DNA of 64,000 nucleotides from Hoplostethus atlanticus (GCA_034670405.1 JAXDDX010000012.1:6554501-6618500), one strand, 5' to 3'. Shown: positions 13,853 through 28,210, counted from the stretch's first letter. Notes: generated from the sequence alone by a model not told the origin. Translations and numbers: made by a program.

Positions 13853-14411
13853 AATGAAAAAAGGTCATGATCCAATAACTAGAACCAGCCATCATGGCCT
13901 ATTCTATTTTTTTCTTGATGTAGAAAATAATGTGTCACTACCAAAACCAATCAAGATTAAATACAAGATTGCTCTTTTTTAGTCTAGTGTAGTTGCTCAG
14001 ATTTCAACTATAAGGGATATTTCTATATTGAAGATATCTTAATTGTTTCAACACATCGAGGAAGACAGAAGGAGAGCGCAGTTCAGCATTCAAGCAGTAG
14101 AAAAGAAGAGATCAAAGGCACAGAGATAGATTCAAAGCCCCTTAATTTCAGGTTGGGGGCACATTTCAAAAGACAAAGCTGGAATGTGAAATTGTGGGTC
14201 AGCTGCCCATTCACACCCTACAGGTTGGCTTGGAAAAGCTTTCCAGCTGTAACTTAGCTGCAATAACACACCCAAACCCTGTCAAGTTAACTGATATAGG
14301 AGCATGGAAATTATTAGGCATTTTACATAGGAGGAGATGGGAGAACAGGAGCAGTTTTATCACAGTAGAGGCTCAGGAGCCTGCTGTGGTAGTTCTCTTC
14401 CAGTGCTAGGA

Positions 14412-14424
14412 GGGGGGGGGGGGG
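14412..14424 (+). repeat. G homopolymer, 13 bases
   Basis: A single run of G following CTAGGA. Homopolymer length is often unreliable in sequence data. Confidence 0.9.
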
Positions 14425-15054
14425 TAACCCAATCCCATCAAGCAGCTCCTTATCTGGCCAGGGATCAAACCCTCAGGAGCATGCTGTAATTTCTTACCCT
14501 GGCTTTGACAAGTAACACGTTTTTTTGGTGTGGTTAGAGTCAACTCTGGAAAGTGGTGAAACTCCTACACTTTGTGGTATGCCTCTCTATATACTGGGCA
14601 GGTCGCAGCTATAAGGTAGCTGGTAGTGAGTGGGAAGTAATGGGGTGTTTACACCGCATGAGGTGATGGCTTAGGTAATCTGACCACTGTCATGTTCAAG
14701 CTCTTTTCCACTGAGTTAGAGTCAGACGCTTCGTCATCAGAAGTGCAGATCCAAGCACACAGCAGCAGGTCTTGTCGATAATAGGTTTCAGTAAAGCTAA
14801 CCCCTCGATCATTGCTCTTTGAGCTACATGTGACTTGGTTTCCAGGAGAAGGGTACATTCAAGTCATCTATCTGGATCGTTGTAGATGCATTTTGGGGGA
14901 TGGTGGGGGTTATAGTTTGGCTTGTGTTACCTGGCTCTGCTGGGGCTGACCTGAGAGGGACCTGCAGATTAACGAACCATCTGGGAGCTGCAACCTGAGT
15001 CCTGGAGGGGAGGAACAGTAGGGCCTGGCCAAGACACCACTTTTACTTATTCTG

Positions 15055-15087
15055 ACACACAGACACACACACACACACACACACACA
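15055..15087 (+). repeat. (CA)n microsatellite
   Basis: A short, nearly uninterrupted CA run with one early AGA interruption. Confidence 0.95.
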
Positions 15088-15253
15088 AAATAGTGTTTAC
15101 TTGTTTAATGACAAACCCTGCATTTTTAAAAAGGGGAATGCCACTCAATTTAACAACTCACACCTCTTTGAGCTCAGTCAGCAATTGTGACAATGAACAA
15201 CTCTCACAAACCAGGTCAACACAGAATTTACAGTGAAGACAAAAAAAGAAGCT

Positions 15254-15278
15254 TAAATAAATAAATAAATAAATAAAT
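15254..15278 (+). repeat. (AAAT)n microsatellite
   Basis: About six AAAT units in a row. Confidence 0.95.
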
Positions 15279-18200
15279 CTGATCTAAACCAGAAAGTATG
15301 GTTATTCTCACATTCTTATTTTTCCTTACTTCTCACAACTGTACATTGGTGTGTCATCATAGACAAGATAGCTGAACAAACACTATTTTCTTTTTTTCTG
15401 CTAGAGATGACAGCAGTCATTGTGCACTACAAACTGAGGGCATATGAGTATTGATATTCAGGGATATTTCCCTTTAAGCAAAGATGTTACTTCCTGATGA
15501 AGAAAAAAGATGTTCCATTTCCAAATGAATGGTCGAATTTTGTCCAAAAGAGGATTTGGCTCTCCGCTGACTCATTTCCTATAAAGATGAGGCCCAACCA
15601 TATTTCATACCAAAATGACACTGACCTACACCATAGAAAATTGTACAGTGAGGCAACTCTACACTACAACGCAGTACAATGAATACAGTATCTCATCCAT
15701 CGACGTTACAATCCAAAAGAGGTCAGTAGGAGTGCAGGAAGAGAATCCATAGATTAAAACAATCAGTTTCCAAAATGAATGAATGCCTCTAATCACATTA
15801 ACTGTAATTCACAATAGCATGCCTGTAATGAAGAGTGATTGGCTGAACCATCCAAATTATGACAAGTGGCCAGACATGACCGACATCTCCCAGTCCAGAT
15901 GTGGAGTACAGTAGGCATGACATTGCTGTGCTTATTTCCTGACCCTTTCATCCAGAAGATGCAGTGAATCTGCTGGAAATTTCACCAAGACATCATGTCC
16001 TACACAGTCAAAGGGAATGAAAACCATACATTGGCTAGCTTTGTTTATAGAAGATTTAGACAGTGGTTGATCTGTATTTATTGAACCGATATGAGCCCAT
16101 GTCAGGATTCCTTCAGCACATCAGCCAGTCTGGCTTTGCCTCACTGATGTTCCTCAGACGCCGTGTGGTTCACTTACACTGCAGTGACTGCCTTCTGAAA
16201 GTTCTATGTGTCTGATTCTCAAAAGGATCCTTTGGGTTCCTGTGGTGGCAGTCCTAATCAGCGTGTTGCACACAGCACCCAGCCAGAGGGCCAGAGTTAG
16301 GCCTGGTTTCCATCTGAGGGAACAACAATGGCTCCCCATGCCATCCTCAAGAACCTTCTCCCCTCAGATCACACACACTGATAGATCCATCTATAGGAAT
16401 GGCTTTGTCATTTTTAAACAGGGCTTTCATGTCTCCCTTACAAAAGGCCCCCTTCCCTACAGCGCATGTCAAAACCAATAACCACTTGTTAAAAGATCAT
16501 ATAGAGAAAATATGTCCTGTGTCTCTGCATGGTGGAGAATACCTCTGATATGAAAGCATAGGAACAATTATGCAGAATGGACACAATGGGCCATAACCAT
16601 ACTGAAGGCATTATAATAGTTCCCTTTAAAAGCATCCTCATACTTTCCCTTCATGCCATCATCCATCCGCCCAGAGAGAGAGCAGAGAGCGAGACTGCTG
16701 TCCCTCAATCAATTGTAGCCAATCATTGGGGCCTTCATCAGATGCCCACCCATCTGCAGCCCACATAAGGCAGACAAGCAACGAACAACAGCCATGGACT
16801 TGTCTCCACATCATCAGCTGTGATTGGACACTATCTCCTGTAAAGTCCTTGTCCTAATGACAGCCCCGTGCTCCACACACTGCTTTAAGCAGAGGCCTCA
16901 TAGCCGCCACACTCCTCTCAAACATGCTCACCAAAAACATGAGATCAGTATACCATGTGCCAGTTGTGTCTCCTCCAGTTCATTAATCAAAGTCCCTATC
17001 GCTACATTGATGCTGTAGAAGATATTGTTCCCACCACATCATTCAGACTACAGAGGCCCACATTGTTTTACACATGACATCATCATGTGAGAGCAGTTGA
17101 ACTTGAATGTGTGTGATGCGGTGACTTCAATGAATGGATAAACCATTTAGGATTAGATTTAAACAACACCTTAATTTATAGCCCATACTATTCACATACT
17201 ATAGGCAGTGCATTAATGTGAATAATTCTTTCACCCATGCGGTTTCTTTTTTTTTATCCACTGCAGTGCAGAGTGTGCAAAATGTTAAGTCCCTCGTGAC
17301 CAACTAGCCAAGACAGGAACACTAATATGAAAACTCCCCCTCCTATTTGGGGAAGCTTGGTTTGGTGGTACACATTGGAACCGATGTGGCCGGCGCCAGA
17401 CAAACCATCTTCAAAGTGCCATGCCAGAACACCAACACACCAATTCCCGAAGCAATGGCTGTCACTCCTGCACCCATGCTATGCAATCCCAGAACAAACC
17501 CACTAACCACATCCCTCTTAACTGAGGTTGCGGATGGAACTTAACACCAGGGGAATGCTGCTTGCAATAAACCTCTTGTTGTTAAAAAGCTTTAATATTA
17601 TTTTGACACCTTGACAGCGCGGCATAAAACCTGATCTGGTACAGCAAGTCTAGGTATTAAAATACTAAAAAGGTGCAACATCCCAACGTGGAATCCTATA
17701 TCTGAAAGGCAGCCATGTAAACAATATTCTATATAATAATATTCAACTAAATTGCCTCCATATTATTTGAATTTAAAAAAAGATGTATGGTTGTAACTTT
17801 GAGTAGGGTTCAGATATGGACCACCAGCAGAAACAACATCAAAATATAATACAGTGCATATTAGTATACACAAAAGACTGCTGGATGTCAACGACAATAA
17901 ATCAACAACAAACTTCTGTCCATCTGCTTCTTTGAACATGTAATCTAAAGCAAGTCATGCATGACCACCCAGTAACTACAGCAAAAGACTATTTTAGGTC
18001 TTAAAGTGAATGCAGAAACACACTGTTGATGTCTAAGTTGTTTCCTTTTGTGCTCAGCAAACAGCTATGCATCTCTACAGTAGTGTCTCCCAGGTTCATT
18101 ACATGCAACTGTTTGACATTGCAGGACCGGGCAATGCCGATTTACCCTGGTCATCCCTATTCTGGATATCAAGCAGAAGTAAGACCATCGGTGGTTGGTG

Positions 18201-18819
18201 GTTGATTCCAAGTGCAGGTTGCCTATTGATTTATGGTGCAGAGATGCTAGGATAAGTAGCAGCTTTGTTCTGCCAGCAGCTGAAAAGAAGGGACCTATGG
18301 ACCTCAGCCGAGGGACTAAAATGTCAAAAATACATCTCTAACCTCCCTCCCACCCATATAAAATCATCCCCTAGGTTTGGAAGCGTCTATGTGTGAGTAA
18401 TGGAAGGAAATGAAGAAAGCCAGTATTGTTCAGAAAAAACAAAACCCACTTCTTCCCTCTATCATCAGGAATTCCTCTGTGTGATTTACTATCTGGTTGG
18501 TGGTCATTAATTGTCCATCACTGCAAATTAGTGAAAAATGGGACCCACTTCCTCTGAATATCAGTGTTGAACTTCTACAAATGCCCCCCCCCAATTGCAT
18601 ACAATTTCTTCTTCAACCATAACCGTTCACATCTGGAGCAACCAGTAGCTCTGGCTGAAAAGGAAGGACACCAGTTGGGATTGCAGAGTATGGAATTCGT
18701 TCTAATGACTAAAACAGAAGTTATATATCATAACTATGGTAGCAGAAGTGGGTAGTCATACACAGTTCCCAGCTCTTGATGTACTTGTCTTACATGATTA
18801 AGCTTCATATTTGCAGATA

Positions 18820-18975
18820 CAATTCAGTTTCTGAACTGCTGAAAGGGCTGTTTCAAGCCAGAGGGTCAGCCATTCTTTCATTGTAGGTTCGTTGGTACAA
18901 TTCGTTTTTCTTAATTGCTGAGCAGGTTGTTTCAAGCCAGAATGGTCAGCTCTCCCATTAGCCTGTTACTGAGAC
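18820..18975 (+). repeat. Diverged tandem duplication, unit about 78 bp
   Basis: Two neighbouring copies begin CAATTC at 18820 and 18898 and share TTTCAAGCCAGA, GGTCAGC and similar spacing. The copies differ at many positions, so the duplication is not recent. No coding meaning is seen. Confidence 0.7.
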
Positions 18976-20494
18976 AAATAGTGAAGTTAGAAATTATTGG
19001 GTGTAATATTGTGAACTAGGTGTTAACCTAAGTATAGATACAGGGTACTGTGGATGAGTATTGAGTGCGGGTGTTGAGGTGGTGGTTCTGGGATGCCAGA
19101 ACCTCAATGAAACATCTGTGATGGGAGGTGTCCACTTTACAACCCCATACATACCTATTCCCACTGACAATAACGCTAACGCAAACTTAATTATTCCTAC
19201 ATTATTCCAAAACTGTCATCAGAAGGTTTTGTTTAGCATTCCCTTCCTGGAAGCCAGGCCAGTCTAGAGAAGTGATGTTGCGTTTCAGCATCTCTGCTGT
19301 GACAATGCCCTTGGAGGCTTTTGTGTCTACCCTGCTACATGCTGCTTTATGAGAGGGTACGCACTGCTGTGTCGTTCTGCTCCCTTTATGCAGCATTCCA
19401 AACAACTAACACCACTTTTACTGTGGCTCTCCAGCTAAGCCTTTGAAAGTGGGAGCCAGGCTTGCTGTTAATCCTGGGGCAGCGGGTACATCTTGGGCAC
19501 AGACAACCCTGAAAGGTCCAGGAGGGTGGGGTATCGTAGGATCTGCCTTGTTGCTTCTTTCACAGCTTCTACCAGCTGTGATGAATGATTGCTCAATATT
19601 TCCTTAGTTGGTTCCATTCCAAATAAAGTTTGAGATGCATTTTTGTGTTAAACAAATTTCTATGCAGTGTCCAGGAACTGCACACCCATGGAACCTAGTT
19701 AGGCAAGAGAGGCTGCTGGCATCAGTCTCCAAAGGCTACAAACAATATTCTTAAACATAAAATACGAATCCAAGTCATTTTCATGCTTCTTCGAATTAGT
19801 CTTCCAAATAGAAAAGAGCACTGATTGTAGCCGATATCCCAGGCAGCATTTCCCAGAAAAAGGACAGTAGGAGACAGGCGGTAAACTCAAAGACTGTTAA
19901 GAACAACATCAATGAGAACCACCTGTTATTACAGCTTTGAAATGAGACCGCAGCAGCAGAACAAAGTGGTGTGATAAAGGCGCTTCTTAAAAGTCTGGTG
20001 TAAACCTAAATGATACCACCACGCCATTCTGCCATCTGAAAAGCTAATTTTCTGCCTTCTTCCCGCTCTCAGAATTTATGGCTGCTATGACAATATGCTC
20101 ACTGTTTAATAACGGCTGCAGGAACATCTGGATTCACCGACAGAGAGACACAGCTTGTCCGTAAACGGCTGAAGACAGTGAATTAGCGCTTCTTGCCTTT
20201 GTGGTGCTGGGGATCAATTATGTGCAGTGCAGACATTATCACCAAGACTAATGTAAAGGATGGATTTCTCTCTCATAAATACTCCCCTTGTAGACTTTCC
20301 AAAACATCTGAACCAACTGCATGCCAAGACTCATTTTCTAGATTACCTCTTAAGTGGATAAGTTGTAGTGGTCACTTAAACTATGCAAATTGTAAACAAA
20401 GGCAGATTTAAAAGCAGGCCTACTGTAAAACAACAGAAGCTGGAGATGAAGCTGAGATAAAAACTGGCTAGGCACAATAATGGTTACAAAGAGC

Positions 20495-20814
20495 TAGGGC
20501 TGTCAAAATTGGCCAAAAATGAAGTTCGATTATTCCTTCTAAAAAAAAAACCCCAAAAAAACCCCATCAGTTCGAACCATTCCAATATCTATTTTTGCGC
20601 ATTATGTCCATAAGAGGGCAAACCAATACAACGAGAGAGTATAGGTATATTTGTTTCAGCATAAACATGTCTTTTAAAATAATCTTTATAATATTTGTTG
20701 ACAGCCTCCCCCAAAGTATTGGGGAGATATTTATATGGTGCAATCCATGTGTATTATTTACACTATGGATGAAAATGTCAATATGTTCACAGTAAAATGA
20801 ACATTACATCTCTA
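20495..20814. mobile_element. Possible hAT-like fragment
   Basis: The left end TAGGGCTGTCAAAATTGG resembles fish hAT termini, and 320 bp later the opposite strand begins TAGAGATGTAATG, an inverted match of 7 of the first 9 bases. I could not find an 8-bp target duplication (CAAAGAGC against GCAATAAT), so the boundaries or the call may be wrong. There is an A10-C4-A7 homopolymer patch near the left end. No coding sequence is seen. Confidence 0.35.
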
Positions 20815-23800
20815 GCAATAATCATCTATTGTAGTGCTGATACACTGTAACCAGAACAGTTAAATTAGAATGACAGAGAAAGAGAAGATATGAATGATGA
20901 CCTCTGTGCGATAGTCGACATGTGGTTCACAAAACAAAACAAAACATTCAAGTGAAGATAACGAGGTGACTCCGTGAAACTGGCCATAATTTACTGCATT
21001 TGGAGCTCATCAGAACCCCATGACTTAACCTTGAGGTTTTTAATGAAGAAACTAAACTAAAAATCAAACAAACATAGCAAACATTTGAAGGAGTCCACCG
21101 ATAAATTGGCTAAATTCAAAACAACCCAGTGTGCAGGGTAGAATATTACAGGCAGTTCCTGTATTTATTTGGACCCTACTAGACCAAAAGAACCATGATA
21201 ATTTTACAAATAAATAAAAGCTCTGGAAATTGAACACACCTGTTAATATATTTCCCCCTCCCTCCGGACAGTTAATATGGCTCAGCCTCAAATATCCCAT
21301 GCATAATTGGTGCGTAAGAGAGAACAGACGCTGGCGTTTGCACTTTGAAGTGTTTATTTTTGTAGCCTTGGGATACAGAAAGGCTGCTAGTAAAAGGCTG
21401 CCTGGCTACAGACGTGCAGATTCACACATGGAGTGAGAGAAAGATTGATTTGGTGAAACATAGGGAAAAAGGGATGGACTTGAGGAGCGGGAGTCATGGA
21501 GAGAGAAAGCAAGTAACAGTTTTCAATGACATCTCTGAGGTGATCTTAATAGCCTTGGTGCTGACGTCAAAACCGGAGTTCTCCTGCTTGTCCAAGGGTT
21601 CTCTTATGTCAATCTGTTACACTTCAATGTTTGTTGGTTTTAAAAAATAGTCCACCATTGATGGGGGTCATTATTTCCCTGATGGTAAAAATATGGAGCT
21701 ATGGACTGTCCTTATTTTAACAGCTATGTAATCACAATAAAGTGAACATTAGGTCTTAGATGGGGATACATATAGTAATCTAATGAAAACATTACCTTAG
21801 CCCATAGCAATGTTAACTGTGTTGATGAACTGAGACATACAGACCATTTATTGGACTTTTAAAACACAGGTGCTGTAATAACAGCCCATAAGTTCCTCTC
21901 ATACTGACCCTATTTTTGAGGTAGAAAGAAACCATGCCAACGTTGTTCACATTCTGTACAGGGTTATTACTAATCCATGTTCAGTAAGGTCATTTTCGCA
22001 AAATAATTATTTGTTTATTACCATCTGTACCCACTGAACAAGGGACAGACCATAGCTACAAATGTGAGGTTTTGAATACTACCAGCCTATTGACTACACT
22101 CACGGTATAAAGCTAGGTTTAGACCTAAAAGGAAGACAGCTATACACAGCAAGGAATTGCACAGCTTGTTGAGATTTATAACTGTGTATACAGGGTTTCA
22201 TTTAGGACACCTTTGTTAAATTTAGGAGTGTCCCAAGACTTTCCACCAACCATAAATCCTGCCACCACCGGATGGTTCACAGAAGATATACAGGGGCCAA
22301 CTTAAGATAAGTACTGAGCTCAGGACTTCTTCTATCCTACCCACTTCACACCCTCATAAGTCATAAGACATACATACACACGTCTGTAGAAGTCAACACA
22401 TACCCTGCTTTATGATCTCATGCAGACTGGTATTTGCAGGGCAAACCCTGACTCCTCTGTCTCAAGTGTCCAAGCCCAAACACCTCTGTCTCCAGTGCAT
22501 TACTTCCCACCTTCCCCTTTTGCCATCAGTCCTTCTCAAGCTCTCTCTCCCTGCCTCCCTCCACTCCCTTCCTCTATACTTTCTCCTGCCATCACTCCAG
22601 ATGTTCTCTGGTGTCATGGGTGCTCCATTAATCTTTCCTTCTTCCTGTCAGACATCACTCTTTCACCTCACTTCCATCCCTCTTTACCCGTCCTTCCGCT
22701 CCATAGCCAAACCTCAGTTAAAGCGTCCCGGCCCACAGGTATCCTGATATGAGCACTTGCCGAGACGCAATGTTTTCTTTAGGAAACGACCCATAAATTA
22801 GGGGAGCTCCCAAGCTGGCTGTGAAAGAGCCAGACACACGTACACAAGGGTCCCTGATTAGTATAGCTGGGAGAAAGCCAGACAGACCAAAGCTGCAGGA
22901 CCAATCTAGGACCATCACTGACTTGAAAGAGGAAAGGAAAACAGATTTATCATATGGCACTGGCCTGGTCATTCTTAACGGGTGGGAAAGACATTGATTG
23001 TATGGGTCTATTAATGAAAAAACTAAGGTGGTCAAGCACAAAGAATTCTCAATCAGTCCTTTAGAGCTCAATAATATGGTTCCCTAGAAAGGCGAAGGGA
23101 AAACAAAGTTGCAAGTAACAGAGTTTACCATGAACAGATACCATCACCAAAAAGGCCTTGCTACTGAAGGCAAAAGAGGAAGCTACAGGGACGTGGCCAG
23201 AAAAAACACACACACAAAAAGAAAATGGAGGAAAAACAGGAAAACAGCATTTTCCCATTAGAGACAAAATGTGATGTATTACAATTGTATGACTATCTCT
23301 GAGGCTAGTAAAAAGCGTATTTCCAGTAGGAGGAAAAGGCCACAAGGTCAGGTGGAGATACTGTGTGATTACAGGCTGCTCTCAACAGGGGGACAAAGGG
23401 AAAATATCTCTGCAATTACATTCCATTAACTGAGACTTTATGGCCACAAGCTCCTCTCTGTGCTCTCAGGCACTGGTGTGGCTTTAAAAGACAGGAAAGG
23501 AAGATGTTCTGCTTTAACAAGTGAGAGTTAGCCCTCCCCTAACTCCAATGAGATCGTCCCTCTGATATACTGATAATGAGAATTTGAAGTGCAGTGCAAC
23601 TCCTTTTCCTCTTCAGAGACTAGAAAACAGGCCTATTGGGAAGAATCTGTGTCCAGCAGATAAATGCCAGAAACCTTTATATAAAGTTGTAAAAACAAAG
23701 CCAGCTGATGAGTTATACTAGCACTCAAGTTCTGGACTGGTTCCATTATTAAAATAGGCTGTCCATTGATGAAAACCAGGATGACATGGAGGCGCTTATC

Positions 23801-24010
23801 TAAGTGTTCACCTTCAGCATAGTTTATTGAGTGATGATAGCATCAAATTCTGAGGAGCAGCCATTTTGCATCAAAGACTAGCAACATTTCCAGATTTTTT
23901 CTGTCATGGAGGCCTATTTTGAAAAAGGGAGACTGCAAAGCTGTTTTGTTTAAACCTGTGGTGTCCCTGTTACAAAATGGCAGCACAAAACAATTCACAA
24001 TTCACACGTG

Positions 24011-24031
24011 CACACACACACACACACACAC
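24011..24031 (+). repeat. (CA)n microsatellite, short
   Basis: An uninterrupted CA run of about ten units. Confidence 0.95.
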
Positions 24032-24900
24032 CACATACTCTTAGCACAGGAACAGCACTTCCAGCAGCCCCTTGGGCTTGGCGGACTACCGTTAGCAACT
24101 TCCATTGTTTGGTGTTTACTACAGTGCTGGCAACTCCGTGCTAAGCATGCTTGGTGATGACGTGTTCCACTAAACAAGGTCCACTGGCCCAGCTCATGCC
24201 CTTGTACACTGAATGGGACATAGTGGTATAGGATCAAACACAGCTACAGAACAACAGATTATCCAAGATCACCTTGGTGATCATTTAACTTATTTAACTT
24301 ATTTTATCTTATGATATAACATAGTTTTACTCCCAAAAGGCAGTATTAGCCAAACATTTGAATAGTATGACTTAGAAGACCTGAACAATGAAAAATGACA
24401 AAACAATGGGACCAATACATGAAACACCACTTTACTCTGAATGAAGATGTGGACGATGTGTGCCCATTCCAGGTTGACAGCCACCTCACTTTTCTAGCTT
24501 ACAATTCCTAGCCTATACCATCTTCATTTAACATTTATTTGTAATATTTAAAAAGGCAATTTCCTTGCAATGTAAACACATTACCATATATGCAGGTACA
24601 TTCATTTGTAAGTTGTTTTTTTTCTGTCCAATTCTGTCCAACACAGCACACCTGTCTCAACAGAAGAGCATCTTCAGACAGACAGATAGTTCTCTGCCTA
24701 GACACCCTGTGCTTCCCTATACACCCCATTGCCTAACAGGCTAATAAAGGTTATTCTATTACGTCTTTAAACGGAGACATGTAAAAGAGGAAATGACAGC
24801 CTGCAAGGAGAGACTCCAATAACTCCAGGCATCTCCTGATCTTATCAGCAGGTCTCCACTGCTGTGCCTAGCCAGCATCTCCAGCCACACAGACAATACT

Positions 24901-24961
24901 AGACACGCAGTGACACGCAGTGACACACACACACACGCACACGCACACACACACACACACT
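24901..24961 (+). repeat. GTGACACGCA repeats running into (CA)n
   Basis: Two to three units of a 10-base GTGACACGCA-like repeat lead into a CA run interrupted by CG, suggesting growth of a minisatellite next to a dinucleotide run. Confidence 0.9.
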
Positions 24962-26931
24962 TTAGAGACACTACCATTTGACAGTTCTCATGTCAACGAG
25001 TATTAATCTGAAAATACATAACGGTATATTAAATTGACAAACTAAAAGCCACAACGTTATTTTTCACTTGTTTTGTCTACAGCATCACCAACAGTAATTG
25101 TATGAACTTGTGACTGCTTGGTGGTGGGTTATTAAGAACACAGGCATTTTCCATACTCACACCTACAGCAGCTCAGACTAATTAAAAAGCTTCATGGGGC
25201 TAAACACATACCACTTGCAGTCGAGTCTGTAGCTGTTAATGATCAAAACATGAATGAAAAAAAAGAAAACATAATACACAAAAGAAAACTTGAATATCTA
25301 ACTAATAATTATTTATATGGACAATATAAAATCTCTAACCTCAAGCTGAGCAGACATTCAAAGTCAGTCACAATCTCTGAAAGACTCAACACCTAACAAA
25401 AACAACCCCTGAATGCTCAATGAATGTCCTGCAATTTTCCATTCACGTCTCCACAGGAGTTAAAAAAAGTTGTACAAAAGGGATTTCAGTTGAGAGTGGA
25501 ATTTGGGTTTATGGGCAATCCCCCAAGGATCCATAGGAGCACAACAGTTTATTTTAGCGGGGTTCTCTGGGGAGCAACCTCTAACCAGCTGCCCAAAAGA
25601 ACATAAATCCAAATTGAGTACCTATTGAACTATCAAAAAACAAACAGGAGATTTGAGACAAGGTGCATACGCGTCACACATCACTAGGTCAATCGGCTCA
25701 GCAGGATGCCATCAGTCTTCTCAAACTTTACAGAGAAAAAAAAAACACTCATTCAAAACATTCTTGACTGTTCAACGGGGTATTGAAAACCTCAAGTCAA
25801 GCATGTTTCTCACATCGTTACATGGACTCAAACTTTTTTTGGGAATTTCATTAAGGCATTCATTACCAGGCAGTAAAAAAAAAAAATGTTGACCCTTAAA
25901 ACAAACAGCTTTATTCAGTGTTAAACTTTAGGATTAAAATGAGTCTTTCTGAATGACCCAGTGCTGTCTAGCTTTTGGGAGAATTTCCTTCAAAGCAGAC
26001 AACAGCAGAGGCTCTGTTTGTGCTGTGGCAGCACTATGAGTCTGAAGGGCCCCGTGCCCCGGTCTCAACAGGACAAAACGCTGAGGAAGAAAACAGTAAA
26101 GCCCTGAGGAGTGTCCTGTGATAACCATTTTCTCACACAGAAAGTGGATTGCAGAGCAGCTGTCCCTCACCTAGCCCCAACTGTCCCCAGCCAGGTTGGG
26201 TCTGCTTTCAAGTGCCAAAAACAAAACCCTGGGACAATTGACTGGCAAATTAGCATTTTATAGTCATGGGTTGTAAGGAAGGTAGAACAGAGAGCACGGG
26301 AGCAGGCAGAGAGAAGGTGGGCTAGAGGAAGTGAGGGGTTTGACCTGAGATACAGCAATGATAGTGATTCACACTGCTGTAAAAGCGTAGCTGAGTATAA
26401 TGAATTTAAATGGTCACTAAAGGAAACATCATTCACAGAGGAAATTGTTGATGCTCATCTATGAGCCTAGGTAGATATTAATCAAGGAAACTGGACAAAA
26501 TATGTAAGCTAGCTAGAACTGTAATGTTTCATCTAATAACGATGCTTAAATAAGTCACAATGAAAATAGTAAGCATTGTGATTAGAGTACAATTAAAAAG
26601 AAAATTAAAAATACATTAGGCTTAGGCTTTTAAATGTATTTGTATCATTTTTATACCCAGGACTATTGAATGTTCTGATTACAGTTATTGCTTTATTACC
26701 CTCAGACAGGAAATAATATAACCATGTATCACCTGAGTGCTAACTCATCAGGACAGATGTCATCATTATGCACCTTATTGTTAAATGGCCTAACAGGGGC
26801 ATCGTCACCCTGACAAAACCTGGTGGTAATACAATCAGTCATTGTATTATTACCTGCTGAAGAATGAGCAGTAGATAATGAATGAACTCTTGACCTTTTG
26901 TGGTGTTGTGTACTATGTGTCGAGGAAAAAC

Positions 26932-27011
26932 TCTGAAGTTAAGGCAAAACATACAGTTTTTATAGTAAAGGTTTACATAAAGAAACATAATGTCTATGGT
27001 TTTCATTGGTT
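26932..27011 (+). repeat. Dispersed repeat, copy 2
   Basis: This is the second copy of the repeat at 9218-9289, 17.7 kb away on the same strand. Shared words are CATACAGTTTTTAT, GTAAAG, TTACATA, ATGTCTAT and ATTGGTT. Confidence 0.65.
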
Positions 27012-27774
27012 GAGAATCACCTCACCTCAACAACAGCCAATAATATTTGAATACATGTAGGACTACGAGTTTGTATCGAGATAACAAAGTTCCCATTATG
27101 GGCTCTTCATCATTTTCAGCACAACTCTCATGAGGTACACATACTGGAGCAATCATATGACCTTTAGGGTATCCATACAATGTAACATCACATCAGTAAC
27201 CAGTCATGTAATAGTCTTATGATTGTCACATTAGCAGAGGAAGAGAATTAGCATTGCTTTAGAGGCAAATTCAGAAACACAATATCACAGGAATAAGATA
27301 TACTACTGGGTCCATGGTTAAATACTGTACTTAATGAACCCTTTGAGAAAAGTTTTCAATCTATTTTGAAACTTTGGATTGAAACCCAATAGGGATGAGT
27401 TCGAATTTTCGAATAGTCATGCCAGTCTCCACATTCGATTTTCATGTCGAAATTTTTTTTATTATTAGTATTATTTATTTATTTTTAATGAATGGTTTAG
27501 TTACAACCTAAATATAGGCTAATACTACTGTACTAATACTACTTCGGCGGCAGGACTTATCCTTACGCCCGGGTCACACTGGACGCGGAAGGAAAAGGAA
27601 GCGCCGCGATCAGCGCCGATCAAGCGAGCAGGAGTTTGGTTGTTCACACGCGCCGTTCGGCGCCGATCTGCGCTGGTTTTCTCAATGTAGGGGTTTGGTG
27701 TCTCTCTCTCTGTCTCGCTCTCCCTCCATCTCTCTCTGTCTGATTGTGTGTGTGTGTGTGTGTGTCTGCTTCTT

Positions 27775-27778
<4 letters not shown>

Positions 27779-27850
<72 letters not shown>
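27779..27850 (+). repeat. (CT)n microsatellite, 72 bases, inside the hAT-like element
   Basis: A long CT run, preceded by a 22-base GT run at 27744-27765. Both lie inside the 920-bp transposon. Open frames here encode Ser-Leu repeats only. Confidence 0.97.
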
Positions 27851-27856
<6 letters not shown>

Positions 27857-28210
27857 AAAGGGCATGGGAAACATACGTGTGTCTGCTTGTCTGTGTCTCT
27901 CTCGCTCTCTGTTTAGACACATAGACGGTAAAAGTTTAGACACAACTGAGAAATATGTATATATATTGACTGGATATCCAACGCCATCATCAATCACGGT
28001 GTTTTATTTTGAAATTTGTTATATTTTGAAAATTGATCGGATGCTCTATGCCGTTCCTGTGTCTGACTTCCTGCCCAGCTTGGCACGATCACTCACAAAT
28101 CGAGAAAAATTAGACCAGACGCCGAAACGATCGCTTGAAGTGCCTATTTATGTGCAATACCCTTTGATTTTAATGATCCATTCTATTGAAAAGAATAACT
28201 GAATTTCGTT

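Noticed and set aside
20487..20822. Target-site duplication for the possible hAT fragment
   Set aside because: The flanking 8-mers CAAAGAGC and GCAATAAT do not match.
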